This document shows, in pieces, positions 43,885 through 51,306 of a DNA stretch of 64,000 bases (its first letter is position 1; each line of letters starts with the position of its first letter). The notes under the pieces are model-generated. The model worked only from the letters and a program-made list of their open reading frames with translations. It was not told the DNA's origin and did not search any database. The position numbers were made by a program, and so were the translations under genes. The DNA lies in NCBI GenBank assembly GCA_964500775.1, contig CAZCQG010000007.1, forward strand, positions 5,868 through 69,867, in the 5' to 3' direction. The stretch is from CAZCQG01 sp964500775 (GTDB lineage: Bacteria > Campylobacterota > Campylobacteria > Campylobacterales > CAZCQG01).

Positions 43885-44217
43885 CTAGTTTCCCAATATT
43901 TTCTTCTTTTCCGAGTTAAATTCCGCCTCGGATAATATTCCGCTCTTTCTAAGTTCTCCAAGCTCTTTGAGCGCCGTAAACTTCGAATCGCTGGCAGATT
44001 TTTTTTCATAATCTTCTTTGCACTCCGCTAATTCTTTCTCATATTTGGCTATAACGCTAAGCAATTCCTCTTTTGAGCTATTTTCCGAATAGGATTTTAT
44101 AGCCGCATCAGCAGCGGTAGCAGCGGCATTTTGTAGTAAAGCACCACCGATTCCTCCAAAGTCGATAGCAAAAATAGACGTGCCGACAAACATTACAGAA
44201 AAGATTAGTTTTTTCAT
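43885..44217 (-). CDS. exported SHOCT-domain protein
   Basis: The 110-residue protein has a signal peptide (KKLIFSVMFVGTSIFA), a Gly/Ala-rich stretch (IDFGGIGGALLQNAAATAAD), a charged coiled coil (about 45-75) and a C-terminal SHOCT motif (LKELGELRKSGILSEAEF ending KKKIL). SHOCT is a short oligomerisation or interaction motif. Function is unknown; it is a periplasmic single gene convergent with the DUF3373 barrel gene. Confidence 0.75.
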   Translation of the reverse strand: MKKLIFSVMFVGTSIFAIDFGGIGGALLQNAAATAADAAIKSYSENSSKEELLSVIAKYEKELAECKEDYEKKSASDSKFTALKELGELRKSGILSEAEFNSEKKKILGN

Positions 44218-44279
44218 AGAACCTCCAAAAATTTTGAAGATTCTATCGAGAATTCGGTAAATTGAAGTAAAAATCGGGG

Positions 44280-45209
44280 TTAAAACTCGCCAAATTTCCC
44301 TAGGCTCATAAGTTTTTGATACCTAAGCTCTAGCATAGTTTCAGTTTTTATAGATGATAAGGATTGGAGAAAATATTCCTTTATAGCCCTCGCCGCTCCC
44401 TCTTTGTCTCTGTGTGCTCCGATTAGCGGCTCATTTATAATATCATCTATTAAATTGTGTTCCTTGAGGTCTTCAGGGGTTATTTTGAGTGCTTTCGTCG
44501 CGCTCTCAACTTTGGATGGATCGTTCCAAAGTATTGCCGCACACCCTTCGGGTGAAATGACGCTAAACACCGAATAGCGCATCATAGCAAGTCTATCGGC
44601 TACACCCACGGCCAAAGCACCTCCACTTCCGCCTTCGCCTATGACTACCGAGACGGTTTTGGTTTTAAGCATGCTGAATTCTTGCAGATTCTTTGCGATC
44701 GCCTCACTCTGTCCTCGCTCTTCTGCACCGATACCAGGATATGCTCCCGGGGTGTCTATAAGTAGTAAAATGGGCAAATTAAATTTCTCTGCGAGTTTAG
44801 CGATTCTTAGTGCTTTTCGATAGCCTTCCGGATGAGGCATACCAAAATTTCTTTTTAATTTGTTTTTTGTTCCTCTCCCCTTCTCTTCGCCGATTACTAC
44901 ACATTTGATTCCATCGATATAACCTATATAGCTCACAATAGATTCGTCATCTCTAAAATGTCTATCTCCGTGTATTTCATAGGAATCTTTGAGAATGAGA
45001 CTGATGTAATCAAGGGTGTAAGGTCTGTCGGGATGTCGAGCTAATTGCAATTTTTGGTAATCGTTGAGATTTTTATAGGTCTTTTCGACCTCTTTGGCAA
45101 GCTCTTTTTTTTGTATCTCGCAGGCGTGCGTATCGCCTCTAGCAAGTGAGCTTTCGAGTTCATCTTGTATGCTTTTTATCTTTTGCTCAAAATCAAGATA
45201 CGATGCCAA
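44280..45209 (-). CDS. accA: acetyl-CoA carboxylase carboxyltransferase, alpha subunit
   Basis: AccA with AccD transfers carboxyl from biotin to acetyl-CoA in fatty-acid synthesis. The 309-residue protein shows GRGTKNKLKRNFGMPHPEGYRKA, IDTPGAYPGIGAEERGQ and VIGEGGSGGALA. It is the last gene of the acpP-fabF-accA run and follows fabF by 15 bases. Confidence 0.97.
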   Translation of the reverse strand: MASYLDFEQKIKSIQDELESSLARGDTHACEIQKKELAKEVEKTYKNLNDYQKLQLARHPDRPYTLDYISLILKDSYEIHGDRHFRDDESIVSYIGYIDGIKCVVIGEEKGRGTKNKLKRNFGMPHPEGYRKALRIAKLAEKFNLPILLLIDTPGAYPGIGAEERGQSEAIAKNLQEFSMLKTKTVSVVIGEGGSGGALAVGVADRLAMMRYSVFSVISPEGCAAILWNDPSKVESATKALKITPEDLKEHNLIDDIINEPLIGAHRDKEGAARAIKEYFLQSLSSIKTETMLELRYQKLMSLGKFGEF

Positions 45210-45224
45210 AGAGATTCCTTATTA

Positions 45225-46448
45225 CTAAATTTTCTTGAAGATCAAAACACCGTTAGTGCCGCCGAAGCCAAATGAATTGCTCATAACAACATCAATTTTC
45301 TTCTCTCTAGCACCGGTAGTTATATAGTCAAGGTCACAATCGGGGTCGGGAGTCTCATAATTTATTGTCGGAGGCATTATGCCACGCTCCATCGCCATTA
45401 TAGAAATAACCGCCTCAATACCGCCTGCTGCACCTAGACAATGTCCTATTTGTCCTTTTGTAGAGCTAACGGGAGGGACGTTTTCTTTGCCGCCGAAAGC
45501 CTCTTTAAGTGCAGCTGTTTCGTTCTTGTCATTGACCGGAGTACTCGTTCCATGTGCGTTTACATAGTCAATCGTCGAGACATTTGCCATAGTTAGAGCT
45601 GCTTTCATAGCTCTGTATGGACCGTCCATTGTAGGAGTGGTAATGTGATTCGCATCACCGCTCTCTCCGTAGCCCACGACTTCAGCGTATATTTTTGCCC
45701 CTCGTTTTTTTGCGCTTTCATATTCTTCCAAGATAAGAACACCGGCACCTTCGCCCATAACAAACCCATCTCTTCCTGCGTCAAACGGTCTAGAGGCACT
45801 TTGTGGATCTTCGTTTCTTGTAGAGAGTGCTTTCATAGCCGCAAAGCCACCCACTCCTATGTCGCAAATCGCCGCTTCCGCAGCAATAGCCATCATTTTA
45901 TCCGCACCGCCGAGAACAATCGTCTTGAATGATTCGGTAATAGCGTGCACGCCCGCAGTACATGCAGTGACATTTGAAAGATTTGGTCCCATAAGTCCGT
46001 GATAAATAGATGCAAAACCACCGAGCATATTAGAAAGAGCCGATGGGATGAAGAACGGTGAAATTCTCTTTGGACCTTTGGTGAGGGCAATCTCGCTATG
46101 CCTTTGAATGGTAGGGAGTCCCCCTATTCCCGAAGAAGAGCTTACGCCGAATCGAAGTTTTTCTTCGTCGCTTAGATTCGTTAATCCGGCATCTTCCATA
46201 GCCTCTTTAGCGGCTACTAGTCCTAGTTGAATAAATCGGTCTGCCTTTTTTACCTCTTTTGCATCCATAACACATGTCGGATCAAAGTCGATAACTTCGC
46301 CCGCTATACTTACGGAATGGTTCGTGGTGTCAAAAAGGGTTATTCCTCTAATGCCGCATTTGCCATTAATGATAGCATCAAAAGAATCGCTCTTGTTTTT
46401 GCCTACCGAGTTTATCATGCCTATTCCGGTGACGACAACTCTTCTCAA
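45225..46448 (-). CDS. fabF: beta-ketoacyl-ACP synthase II
   Basis: FabF elongates acyl-ACP by condensation with malonyl-ACP. The 407-residue thiolase-fold enzyme has the Cys-His-His triad: Cys in NVTACTAGVHAI, His in NAHGTSTPVND and His in KGQIGHCLGAAGG. MSNSFGFGGTNG closes the active site. It is separated from acpP by a small hairpin. Confidence 0.97.
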   Translation of the reverse strand: MRRVVVTGIGMINSVGKNKSDSFDAIINGKCGIRGITLFDTTNHSVSIAGEVIDFDPTCVMDAKEVKKADRFIQLGLVAAKEAMEDAGLTNLSDEEKLRFGVSSSSGIGGLPTIQRHSEIALTKGPKRISPFFIPSALSNMLGGFASIYHGLMGPNLSNVTACTAGVHAITESFKTIVLGGADKMMAIAAEAAICDIGVGGFAAMKALSTRNEDPQSASRPFDAGRDGFVMGEGAGVLILEEYESAKKRGAKIYAEVVGYGESGDANHITTPTMDGPYRAMKAALTMANVSTIDYVNAHGTSTPVNDKNETAALKEAFGGKENVPPVSSTKGQIGHCLGAAGGIEAVISIMAMERGIMPPTINYETPDPDCDLDYITTGAREKKIDVVMSNSFGFGGTNGVLIFKKI

Positions 46449-46482
46449 GAAAACTCCTTGGTATTTTTTAGGTTTTATGTAG

Positions 46483-46500
46483 AGCCCCGAAAGAGGGGCT
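46483..46500 (-). terminator. small hairpin between acpP and fabF
   Basis: AGCCCC (46483-46488) pairs with GGGGCT (46495-46500) over a 6-base loop, just after the acpP stop. A partial terminator or stabilising 3' end here would let acpP transcripts exceed fabF transcripts, as expected for an abundant carrier protein. Confidence 0.5.
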
Positions 46501-46506
46501 GATGTA

Positions 46507-46740
46507 TTAAGCTTTGTTTGCTTCGATGTATTTTACTACGTCTGAAACCGTTGCTACTTTTTCTGCTTCACTATCGGGAATTTCGATTTCGAATTTCTCT
46601 TCGATAGCCATTACTAGCTCTACAATGTCTAGTGAATCGGCACCCAAATCATCAACGAACTTAGAATCTTCTTTTACTTCATCCGGATTAACATTGAGTT
46701 GCTCAACTACAACTTCTTTCACTTCGTCGAATATAGCCAT
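46507..46740 (-). CDS. acpP: acyl carrier protein
   Basis: ACP carries growing acyl chains on 4'-phosphopantetheine. The 77-residue acidic protein has the attachment Ser36 in GADSLDIVELVM. The ATG at 46740 follows AAGGAG; an in-frame start eight codons earlier gives an extension absent from ACPs. It heads the acpP-fabF-accA run and lies downstream of fabG. Confidence 0.97.
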   Translation of the reverse strand: MAIFDEVKEVVVEQLNVNPDEVKEDSKFVDDLGADSLDIVELVMAIEEKFEIEIPDSEAEKVATVSDVVKYIEANKA

Positions 46741-46848
46741 AAATTTCTCCTTGAATAAACTCATAAAATAAGTAGTGCAATATTAGCACACAATTTCTAA
46801 AAAATATTAGCTCCGAACAATCAATCGGACGAAGCCAACGTGCAACCT

Positions 46849-47592
46849 TTAAGTGTATAAACCGCCGTTCACTTTGAGCGTCTCGCCGGTAATATAACTT
46901 GCGCTATCGCTTAGCAAAAAAGCCACGGCTTCGGCGACCTCTTTTCCTTCGCCAAATCTTTTTAACGGTATCGCATCAATATACGTTTGTTTGATCTCTT
47001 CTTTGAGTTTGTCGGTCATATCCGTGCGTATGAATCCGGGTGTAACCGAATTGTACCTAATGCTTCGCGCAGCCCCTTCTAGAGCAAAAGATTTTGTCAT
47101 CGCGATCATTCCGCCTTTACTTGCACTATAGTTTGTTTGTCCCGCATTCCCTTTTTCGCCTACGATTGATGCGATGTTTACGACCGCTCCAAACCGTTTT
47201 TTAGACATATTTTTTAGCGCCTCTCTACATCCGATAAAAGCTCCGGTGAGATTGGCATCCACCACTCCTTTGAAGTCTTCTACACTCATTCGCAAGGCGA
47301 GCTTATCGTTGGTCACTCCTGCGTTGTTTACGAGGTATGAGAGTTCTCCGTCACATTCATTGATGGTTTTAAATGCGTTTACAAAATCTTCTTCGTTCGT
47401 GATGTCAAATTGTATAACGGCAGCCTCGCCGCCTAAATCTTTTATCTCTTTCATTACGTTATCGGCAGATTCGGGATTACTTCTATAGTTTATCCAAACC
47501 TTTAATCCGTAACCTGCAAGTGTTTTTGCTATTTCGGCACCTATTCCCTTGCCTGCACCGGTAACTAAAACATTTTTACCGCTAAATTTCAT
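46849..47592 (-). CDS. fabG: 3-oxoacyl-ACP reductase
   Basis: FabG reduces 3-oxoacyl-ACP with NADPH. The 247-residue short-chain dehydrogenase has TGAGKGIGAEIA, NNAGVTND, the catalytic Ser and YSASKGG (Tyr, Lys), and the typical NSVTPGFIRTDMTD loop. The ATG at 47592 has AAGGA six bases upstream. rpsU precedes it on the same strand by 69 bases. Confidence 0.95.
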   Translation of the reverse strand: MKFSGKNVLVTGAGKGIGAEIAKTLAGYGLKVWINYRSNPESADNVMKEIKDLGGEAAVIQFDITNEEDFVNAFKTINECDGELSYLVNNAGVTNDKLALRMSVEDFKGVVDANLTGAFIGCREALKNMSKKRFGAVVNIASIVGEKGNAGQTNYSASKGGMIAMTKSFALEGAARSIRYNSVTPGFIRTDMTDKLKEEIKQTYIDAIPLKRFGEGKEVAEAVAFLLSDSASYITGETLKVNGGLYT

Positions 47593-47661
47593 ATGCAATC
47601 CTTGGTGTTGGTTTTAAAAACGAGGTGTATTCGTGTAGTAGTCGCATAGGCGAACCGAGGC

Positions 47662-47874
47662 TTAAAGCCTTGATTCGTATCTCCTAAGCATGTAGAGTCT
47701 TTTAAGCATCTTTTTTCTTGCACTAATCTTTTGTTTTTTTCTTTTTTCCGTCATAGTCTCATAAAATCTTCTTGCTCTACATTCGGTAACAACTAAGTTC
47801 CTATCCGCTTGCTTTTTGAATTTTCTATAAGCCTCGTCAAAAGATTCGTGCTCTTTGACCATAATGCCCGGCAT
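47662..47874 (-). CDS. rpsU: 30S ribosomal protein S21
   Basis: The 70-residue, very basic protein has the S21 pattern VKEHESFDEAYRKFKKQ followed by ECRARRFYET and an Arg/Lys-rich helix ending MLRRYESRL. AAGGTGG precedes the ATG. The stop codon sits in a small inverted repeat (47658-47670), which may end the transcript before fabG. It is divergent from the recombinase-like gene and ccoG. Confidence 0.95.
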   Translation of the reverse strand: MPGIMVKEHESFDEAYRKFKKQADRNLVVTECRARRFYETMTEKRKKQKISARKKMLKRLYMLRRYESRL

Positions 47875-47990
47875 TATGTATCACCCACCTTTCAGTTTGT
47901 ATTTACCCCGTTTTCGGGAGACGGAATTATAGTAGAAAAGGGATTAAATAGCAAGTTTGGGCTTGTTGCGGCGGGTTTGTTGCAGTATTA

Positions 47991-48048
47991 TGACGAAATA
48001 ATGAAAAAAGTGACGAAAAAACAAAAATCATATTGACTTTTATCGTCA
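47991..48048. repeat. TGACGAAA repeats and inverted repeat upstream of recombinase-like gene
   Basis: TGACGAAA occurs at 47991-47998 and again exactly 20 bases later at 48011-48018, two helical turns apart. An inverted core TCGTCA follows at 48043-48048, inside ACTTTT-N6-AAAAGT, which overlaps the -35 and spacer of the putative promoter. This is an operator-like arrangement. The 220-bp gap between rpsU and this gene holds nothing else that I can see. Confidence 0.5.
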
Positions 48049-48061
48049 AAAGTTGTAGAGT
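48033..48061 (+). promoter_or_regulatory. probable promoter of recombinase-like gene and ccoG
   Basis: TTGACT (48033-48038), a 17-base spacer and TAGAGT (48056-48061) lie 33 bases ahead of the ATG at 48094, with AGAGGAG between. The nearby repeats may be operator sites. Confidence 0.5.
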
Positions 48062-48093
48062 TGCAATCGTACTTACACAGAGGAGCAAAAGCA

Positions 48094-48792
48094 ATGGTTT
48101 TTACGTTATACCGTTCCAATAGCGCTTTTGAATCTTTACTCACCCAAGAAAAAGGGGTTAACGATTATTTGAAAATGATCGGTCTAAAAGGTTGAGGAAT
48201 TTTTACCGATTTCTCCCCTATAAGCCGTGAATTGGACGATAGAGTTGATTTTAAAGATTTTCTTCAAGGGAATATTAAAGATTCGGATGTTGTGGTAGTA
48301 TATGATCTTTGGTGTCTTAGTCATAAGGCTGGGGAGCTAGTAAAAATCTTTACATGTCTCTTCAAAAAAAAGGTTTCCGTTCATATTGCGAAAGCGGAAA
48401 TTGAACTTCGAAACGATTCACCCTCTTTTCTTCTTCTGGGAATCATTAATGATGCTAGGGAGAAAAATCTTCAAATTAAGAGTTCGATAAATTCAGGCAG
48501 ACCGAAAGGGAGTATATCGAGATCGAAATTTGACGAATTGCGGGCAAGAATCATCGATCTTTTAAGAGAGGGGACGAATGTGAGTGAAATGTCTCGAATC
48601 TTGGAGGTAAACCGAAGCTCTTTGAAAGATTATATACATTCCAGAGAGCTAAAAGAGATAGCCTTTAGTGCGACAAACATTAAGGACGTGAAAGAGAGCT
48701 CTGTCATACTCGAGCAGGCTCAAGATAATCTTATGCGAAGTATCGAGTGCCCTTTTGTAAAAAAGCAAAATAAGTCAAAGGAGAGGAAATGA
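48094..48792 (+). pseudogene. serine-recombinase-derived DNA-binding protein with in-frame TGA
   Basis: One frame runs from an ATG behind AGGAGC (48094) to 48792 and is interrupted only by TGA at codon 34 (48193-48195). The product resembles a resolvase: an N-terminal fold, DDRVDFKDFLQGNIKDSDVVVVYD, and a C-terminal GRPKGS linker with helix-turn-helix (GTNVSEMSRILEVNRSSLKDYI). The catalytic residues are gone: R-V-S is RSN, and LDRLxR is LWCLSH, so it cannot be an active recombinase. Resolvases often have Trp where the TGA falls (KGW), so a single TGG-to-TGA change, recoding, or a sequence error is likely. Its stop overlaps ccoG (ATGA). Confidence 0.75.
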
Positions 48793-50210
48793 GCGAGCAA
48801 GTCGAAGAAAAGAAAAAAAGTGAGGTAGTGAAGGAGTATCTGAAAAATTGGACTCCTTACTTTAAACAACGATATGTAGTGTTTTTCATTATTAGTGTAA
48901 TAAGTTTGGCACTCCCTTTTATTACGATAAACGGGAATCATATATTTTTGCTATCGTTTGATCATAAGCAGCTCCACTTAATGGGCGTAGCTTTTGATAT
49001 GCAAGAGTTGTATCTAATGCCGTTTTTGTTGATGTTGTTGTTTTTGGGAATCTTTTTCGTTACTACCCTTGGGGGTAGAGTTTGGTGTGGCTGGGGCTGT
49101 CCGCAGACTATCTTTAGGGTTATATACCGAGATGTGATTGAGACGAAACTTTTGGGTTTAAGAAAGTCTTTTAAAGACAAGCAAAAAGAGCCTGATATGA
49201 GTCTTGGGGTAAATAAAGTAAAAAAAGTCGTTGCAATATTGCTTTGGGGTGTTTTAGCGCTTGTAGCGGCATCAAACTTTACTTGGTATTTCGTACCGCC
49301 GGAGGATTTTTTCGCATATATGGCAAATCCGAGCGAACACTCCGTTCTTTTTGGCTTGGTTACGATTCTTACACTATTTTTGATTGCGGACGTAGTGTTT
49401 ATAAAAGAGAATTTTTGCGTGTATATTTGCCCTTATAGCAGAGTGCAATCGGTTCTTTACGACAACGATACCGTTATGACCGTGTATGACTACACAAGAG
49501 GCGGCACGATATATGACAATGACGGCGTGAAGCTCTGGAAGAAGCCACCGGAGGGAGAAGGGGATTGTACCGGTTGTGAAGCGTGCGTAAAAGTATGTCC
49601 GACGCACATAGATATTAGACGCGGGATGCAGTTGGAGTGTATCAACTGCCTAGAATGTGCAGATGCGTGTACGAAAGTGATGGCGGCGTATGAAAAACCT
49701 TCATTGATTGATTGGACGAGTTATTATGCGATAGACAACAAAGCCAAAACAAGATACGTGAGATTTAGAACCGTCGGATATGCAGTTGTCCTGACGCTAG
49801 TTATGATAGCGCTAGTGTTTATGAGCGGTAAAAAAGAGTATATGCTTTTAAATATCAACAGAACTACGGAACTTTATAGCGTTAAACCGAATAAAGTCGT
49901 TGAAAACAGCTATGTGTTCTTGTTTCAAAATACCGATCGAAAAGACCATAAATACTTTTTTGAAGTCATTGATAACGATAAAATCTACATTAAGCGCCCT
50001 ACCGAACCTATCTTTTTAGGTGCAGGCAAAAAAGTGAAACAAGTCGTTATTTTGGCAACCGATGAGGTTTTGGTCGATAGCGACAGAAAAGACACTCCTA
50101 TTGCGGTAAAAATAAAAGCGTACGCACTAGACGAGAAAGAGAAAATCGTTGTAGATCGGGATACGGTATTTATTTACCCTAGAATCGACATATTAAACAA
50201 AGGGGAGTAA
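48789..50210 (+). CDS. ccoG: cytochrome c oxidase accessory protein CcoG
   Basis: CcoG (RdxA/FixG) is a membrane polyferredoxin needed for copper delivery to cbb3-type oxidases. The 473-residue protein has about five membrane helices, the WCGWGCPQTIFR motif near residue 97, two 4Fe-4S clusters (CTGCEACVKVCP and CINCLECADACTKVM) and a C-terminal Ig-like periplasmic domain. No ccoNOP genes are in the window. It overlaps the recombinase-like gene (ATGA), so loss of translation there may affect its expression. Confidence 0.94.
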   Translation: MSEQVEEKKKSEVVKEYLKNWTPYFKQRYVVFFIISVISLALPFITINGNHIFLLSFDHKQLHLMGVAFDMQELYLMPFLLMLLFLGIFFVTTLGGRVWCGWGCPQTIFRVIYRDVIETKLLGLRKSFKDKQKEPDMSLGVNKVKKVVAILLWGVLALVAASNFTWYFVPPEDFFAYMANPSEHSVLFGLVTILTLFLIADVVFIKENFCVYICPYSRVQSVLYDNDTVMTVYDYTRGGTIYDNDGVKLWKKPPEGEGDCTGCEACVKVCPTHIDIRRGMQLECINCLECADACTKVMAAYEKPSLIDWTSYYAIDNKAKTRYVRFRTVGYAVVLTLVMIALVFMSGKKEYMLLNINRTTELYSVKPNKVVENSYVFLFQNTDRKDHKYFFEVIDNDKIYIKRPTEPIFLGAGKKVKQVVILATDEVLVDSDRKDTPIAVKIKAYALDEKEKIVVDRDTVFIYPRIDILNKGE

Positions 50211-50233
50211 AGCAAGGAAACCCTTCCTTGCTT
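50210..50233 (+). terminator. stem-loop after ccoG
   Basis: AAGCAAGG (50210-50217) pairs with CCTTGCTT (50226-50233) over an 8-base loop, starting at the ccoG stop. It lacks a U-tract and may be a partial terminator before the transporter gene. Confidence 0.5.
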
Positions 50234-50254
50234 GCCCTATATACAAGGTGAGAG

Positions 50255-51220
50255 ATGGATAAAGAATTGCAAGAAATAGGTAGATTGAGGTTTTTTCCTA
50301 TTACGTTATTCGCCGTGATTATGGGATTTTCTGGGTTGGCTATTTGCTACCAAAAAGCAAGCGAGATATTCGGTATTACGGATATTGTAGGAAATGGGCT
50401 TGCTACGATAGATTTATTGTTGTTTGCCCTAATATTCGGCACTTATATGCTAAAGTGGATTAAGTACCCTTCTGAAGTAAAAGAAGAGTTTATGCATCCC
50501 ATTAGGTTAAATTTTTTCGCCGCTATATCGATTTCAATGTTGCTGCTAGCAATCGTGTTTCATCCTATTTTTTCTCCTTTAGCGCAAGCGTTGTTTTGGG
50601 TCGGTGTCGCAGTGCATACTTTTTTGACGTTTTACACTATCAGTTTTTGGATCAACCATAACTTCGAGATTACTCACAGTAATCCCGCTTGGTTTATTCC
50701 TATTGTCGGAAATGTTCTTATCCCTGTTTCGGGGAGCGGTTTTGCCGATCCGGCATTTTTGATGTTTTACTTTTCGCTCGGGATGCTTTTTTGGATTGTT
50801 CTATTTACGGTGATTTTTTATCGTATCATTTTTCACAACCAATTAGCGCAAAAATTTATTCCGACGCTATTTATCCTCATTGCTCCTCCAGCAGTGGGTT
50901 TTATCGCATATATAAAAGTAGGCGGGACATTTGATATGTTTGCCCATTTTTTATTGAACATCGCACTCTTTTTTACGTTTCTGCTCTTTTTTATGTTTAA
51001 AAACTTCACAAAACTGAAATTTTTTATCTCTTGGTGGGCTTTCACGTTCCCCTTGGCGGCGATAACTATCGCAAGTATGCTTGCATACCATTTGAGCGGG
51101 TTCTTGACCTATAAAATCTTTTCGGTATTTTTTCTTGCCGTCACTACCGTCGTAGTATCTATTGTAGCGGTTCGAACGGTAGAGCATATGATCAAAAAAG
51201 AGGTTTGTGTACAGGAATAA
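50255..51220 (+). CDS. SLAC1/TehA-type (TDT family) membrane transporter
   Basis: The 321-residue protein has ten hydrophobic segments and the family features FFPITLFAVIMGFSGLAI, NPAWFIPIVGNVLIPVSG and a helix with FPLAAITIASM. TDT/SLAC1 proteins are anion channels or carriers (malate, sulfite, tellurite resistance). In a sulfur-metabolising bacterium a sulfite or dicarboxylate role is possible but not shown. It follows ccoG by 44 bases and ends at a good terminator. Confidence 0.8.
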   Translation: MDKELQEIGRLRFFPITLFAVIMGFSGLAICYQKASEIFGITDIVGNGLATIDLLLFALIFGTYMLKWIKYPSEVKEEFMHPIRLNFFAAISISMLLLAIVFHPIFSPLAQALFWVGVAVHTFLTFYTISFWINHNFEITHSNPAWFIPIVGNVLIPVSGSGFADPAFLMFYFSLGMLFWIVLFTVIFYRIIFHNQLAQKFIPTLFILIAPPAVGFIAYIKVGGTFDMFAHFLLNIALFFTFLLFFMFKNFTKLKFFISWWAFTFPLAAITIASMLAYHLSGFLTYKIFSVFFLAVTTVVVSIVAVRTVEHMIKKEVCVQE

Positions 51221-51244
51221 AAAGTGTTATTCTAGAATCCGATT

Positions 51245-51273
51245 AAAGAATTGGGGTTTTTCCCCGATTCTTT
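51245..51273 (+). terminator. terminator after the TDT transporter
   Basis: AAAGAATTGGGG (51245-51256) pairs with CCCCGATTCTTT (51262-51273), one G-T wobble, over a TTTTT loop. It separates the transporter from fapA. Confidence 0.7.
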
Positions 51274-51306
51274 GATAGAATAGCGATATTTTTCTCGAGG
51301 ATTCTA

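Noticed and set aside
47590..47662. Possible tRNA-like sequence with GGTTCG between rpsU and fabG
   Set aside because: No acceptor stem, D-arm or anticodon arm can be folded at proper spacing; only the short T-loop-like string is present.
48094..48792. Alternative genetic code with TGA as Trp
   Set aside because: Many genes in the window end properly at TGA with the next gene starting in an ATGA, TTGA or TGATG overlap, so TGA is a normal stop here.
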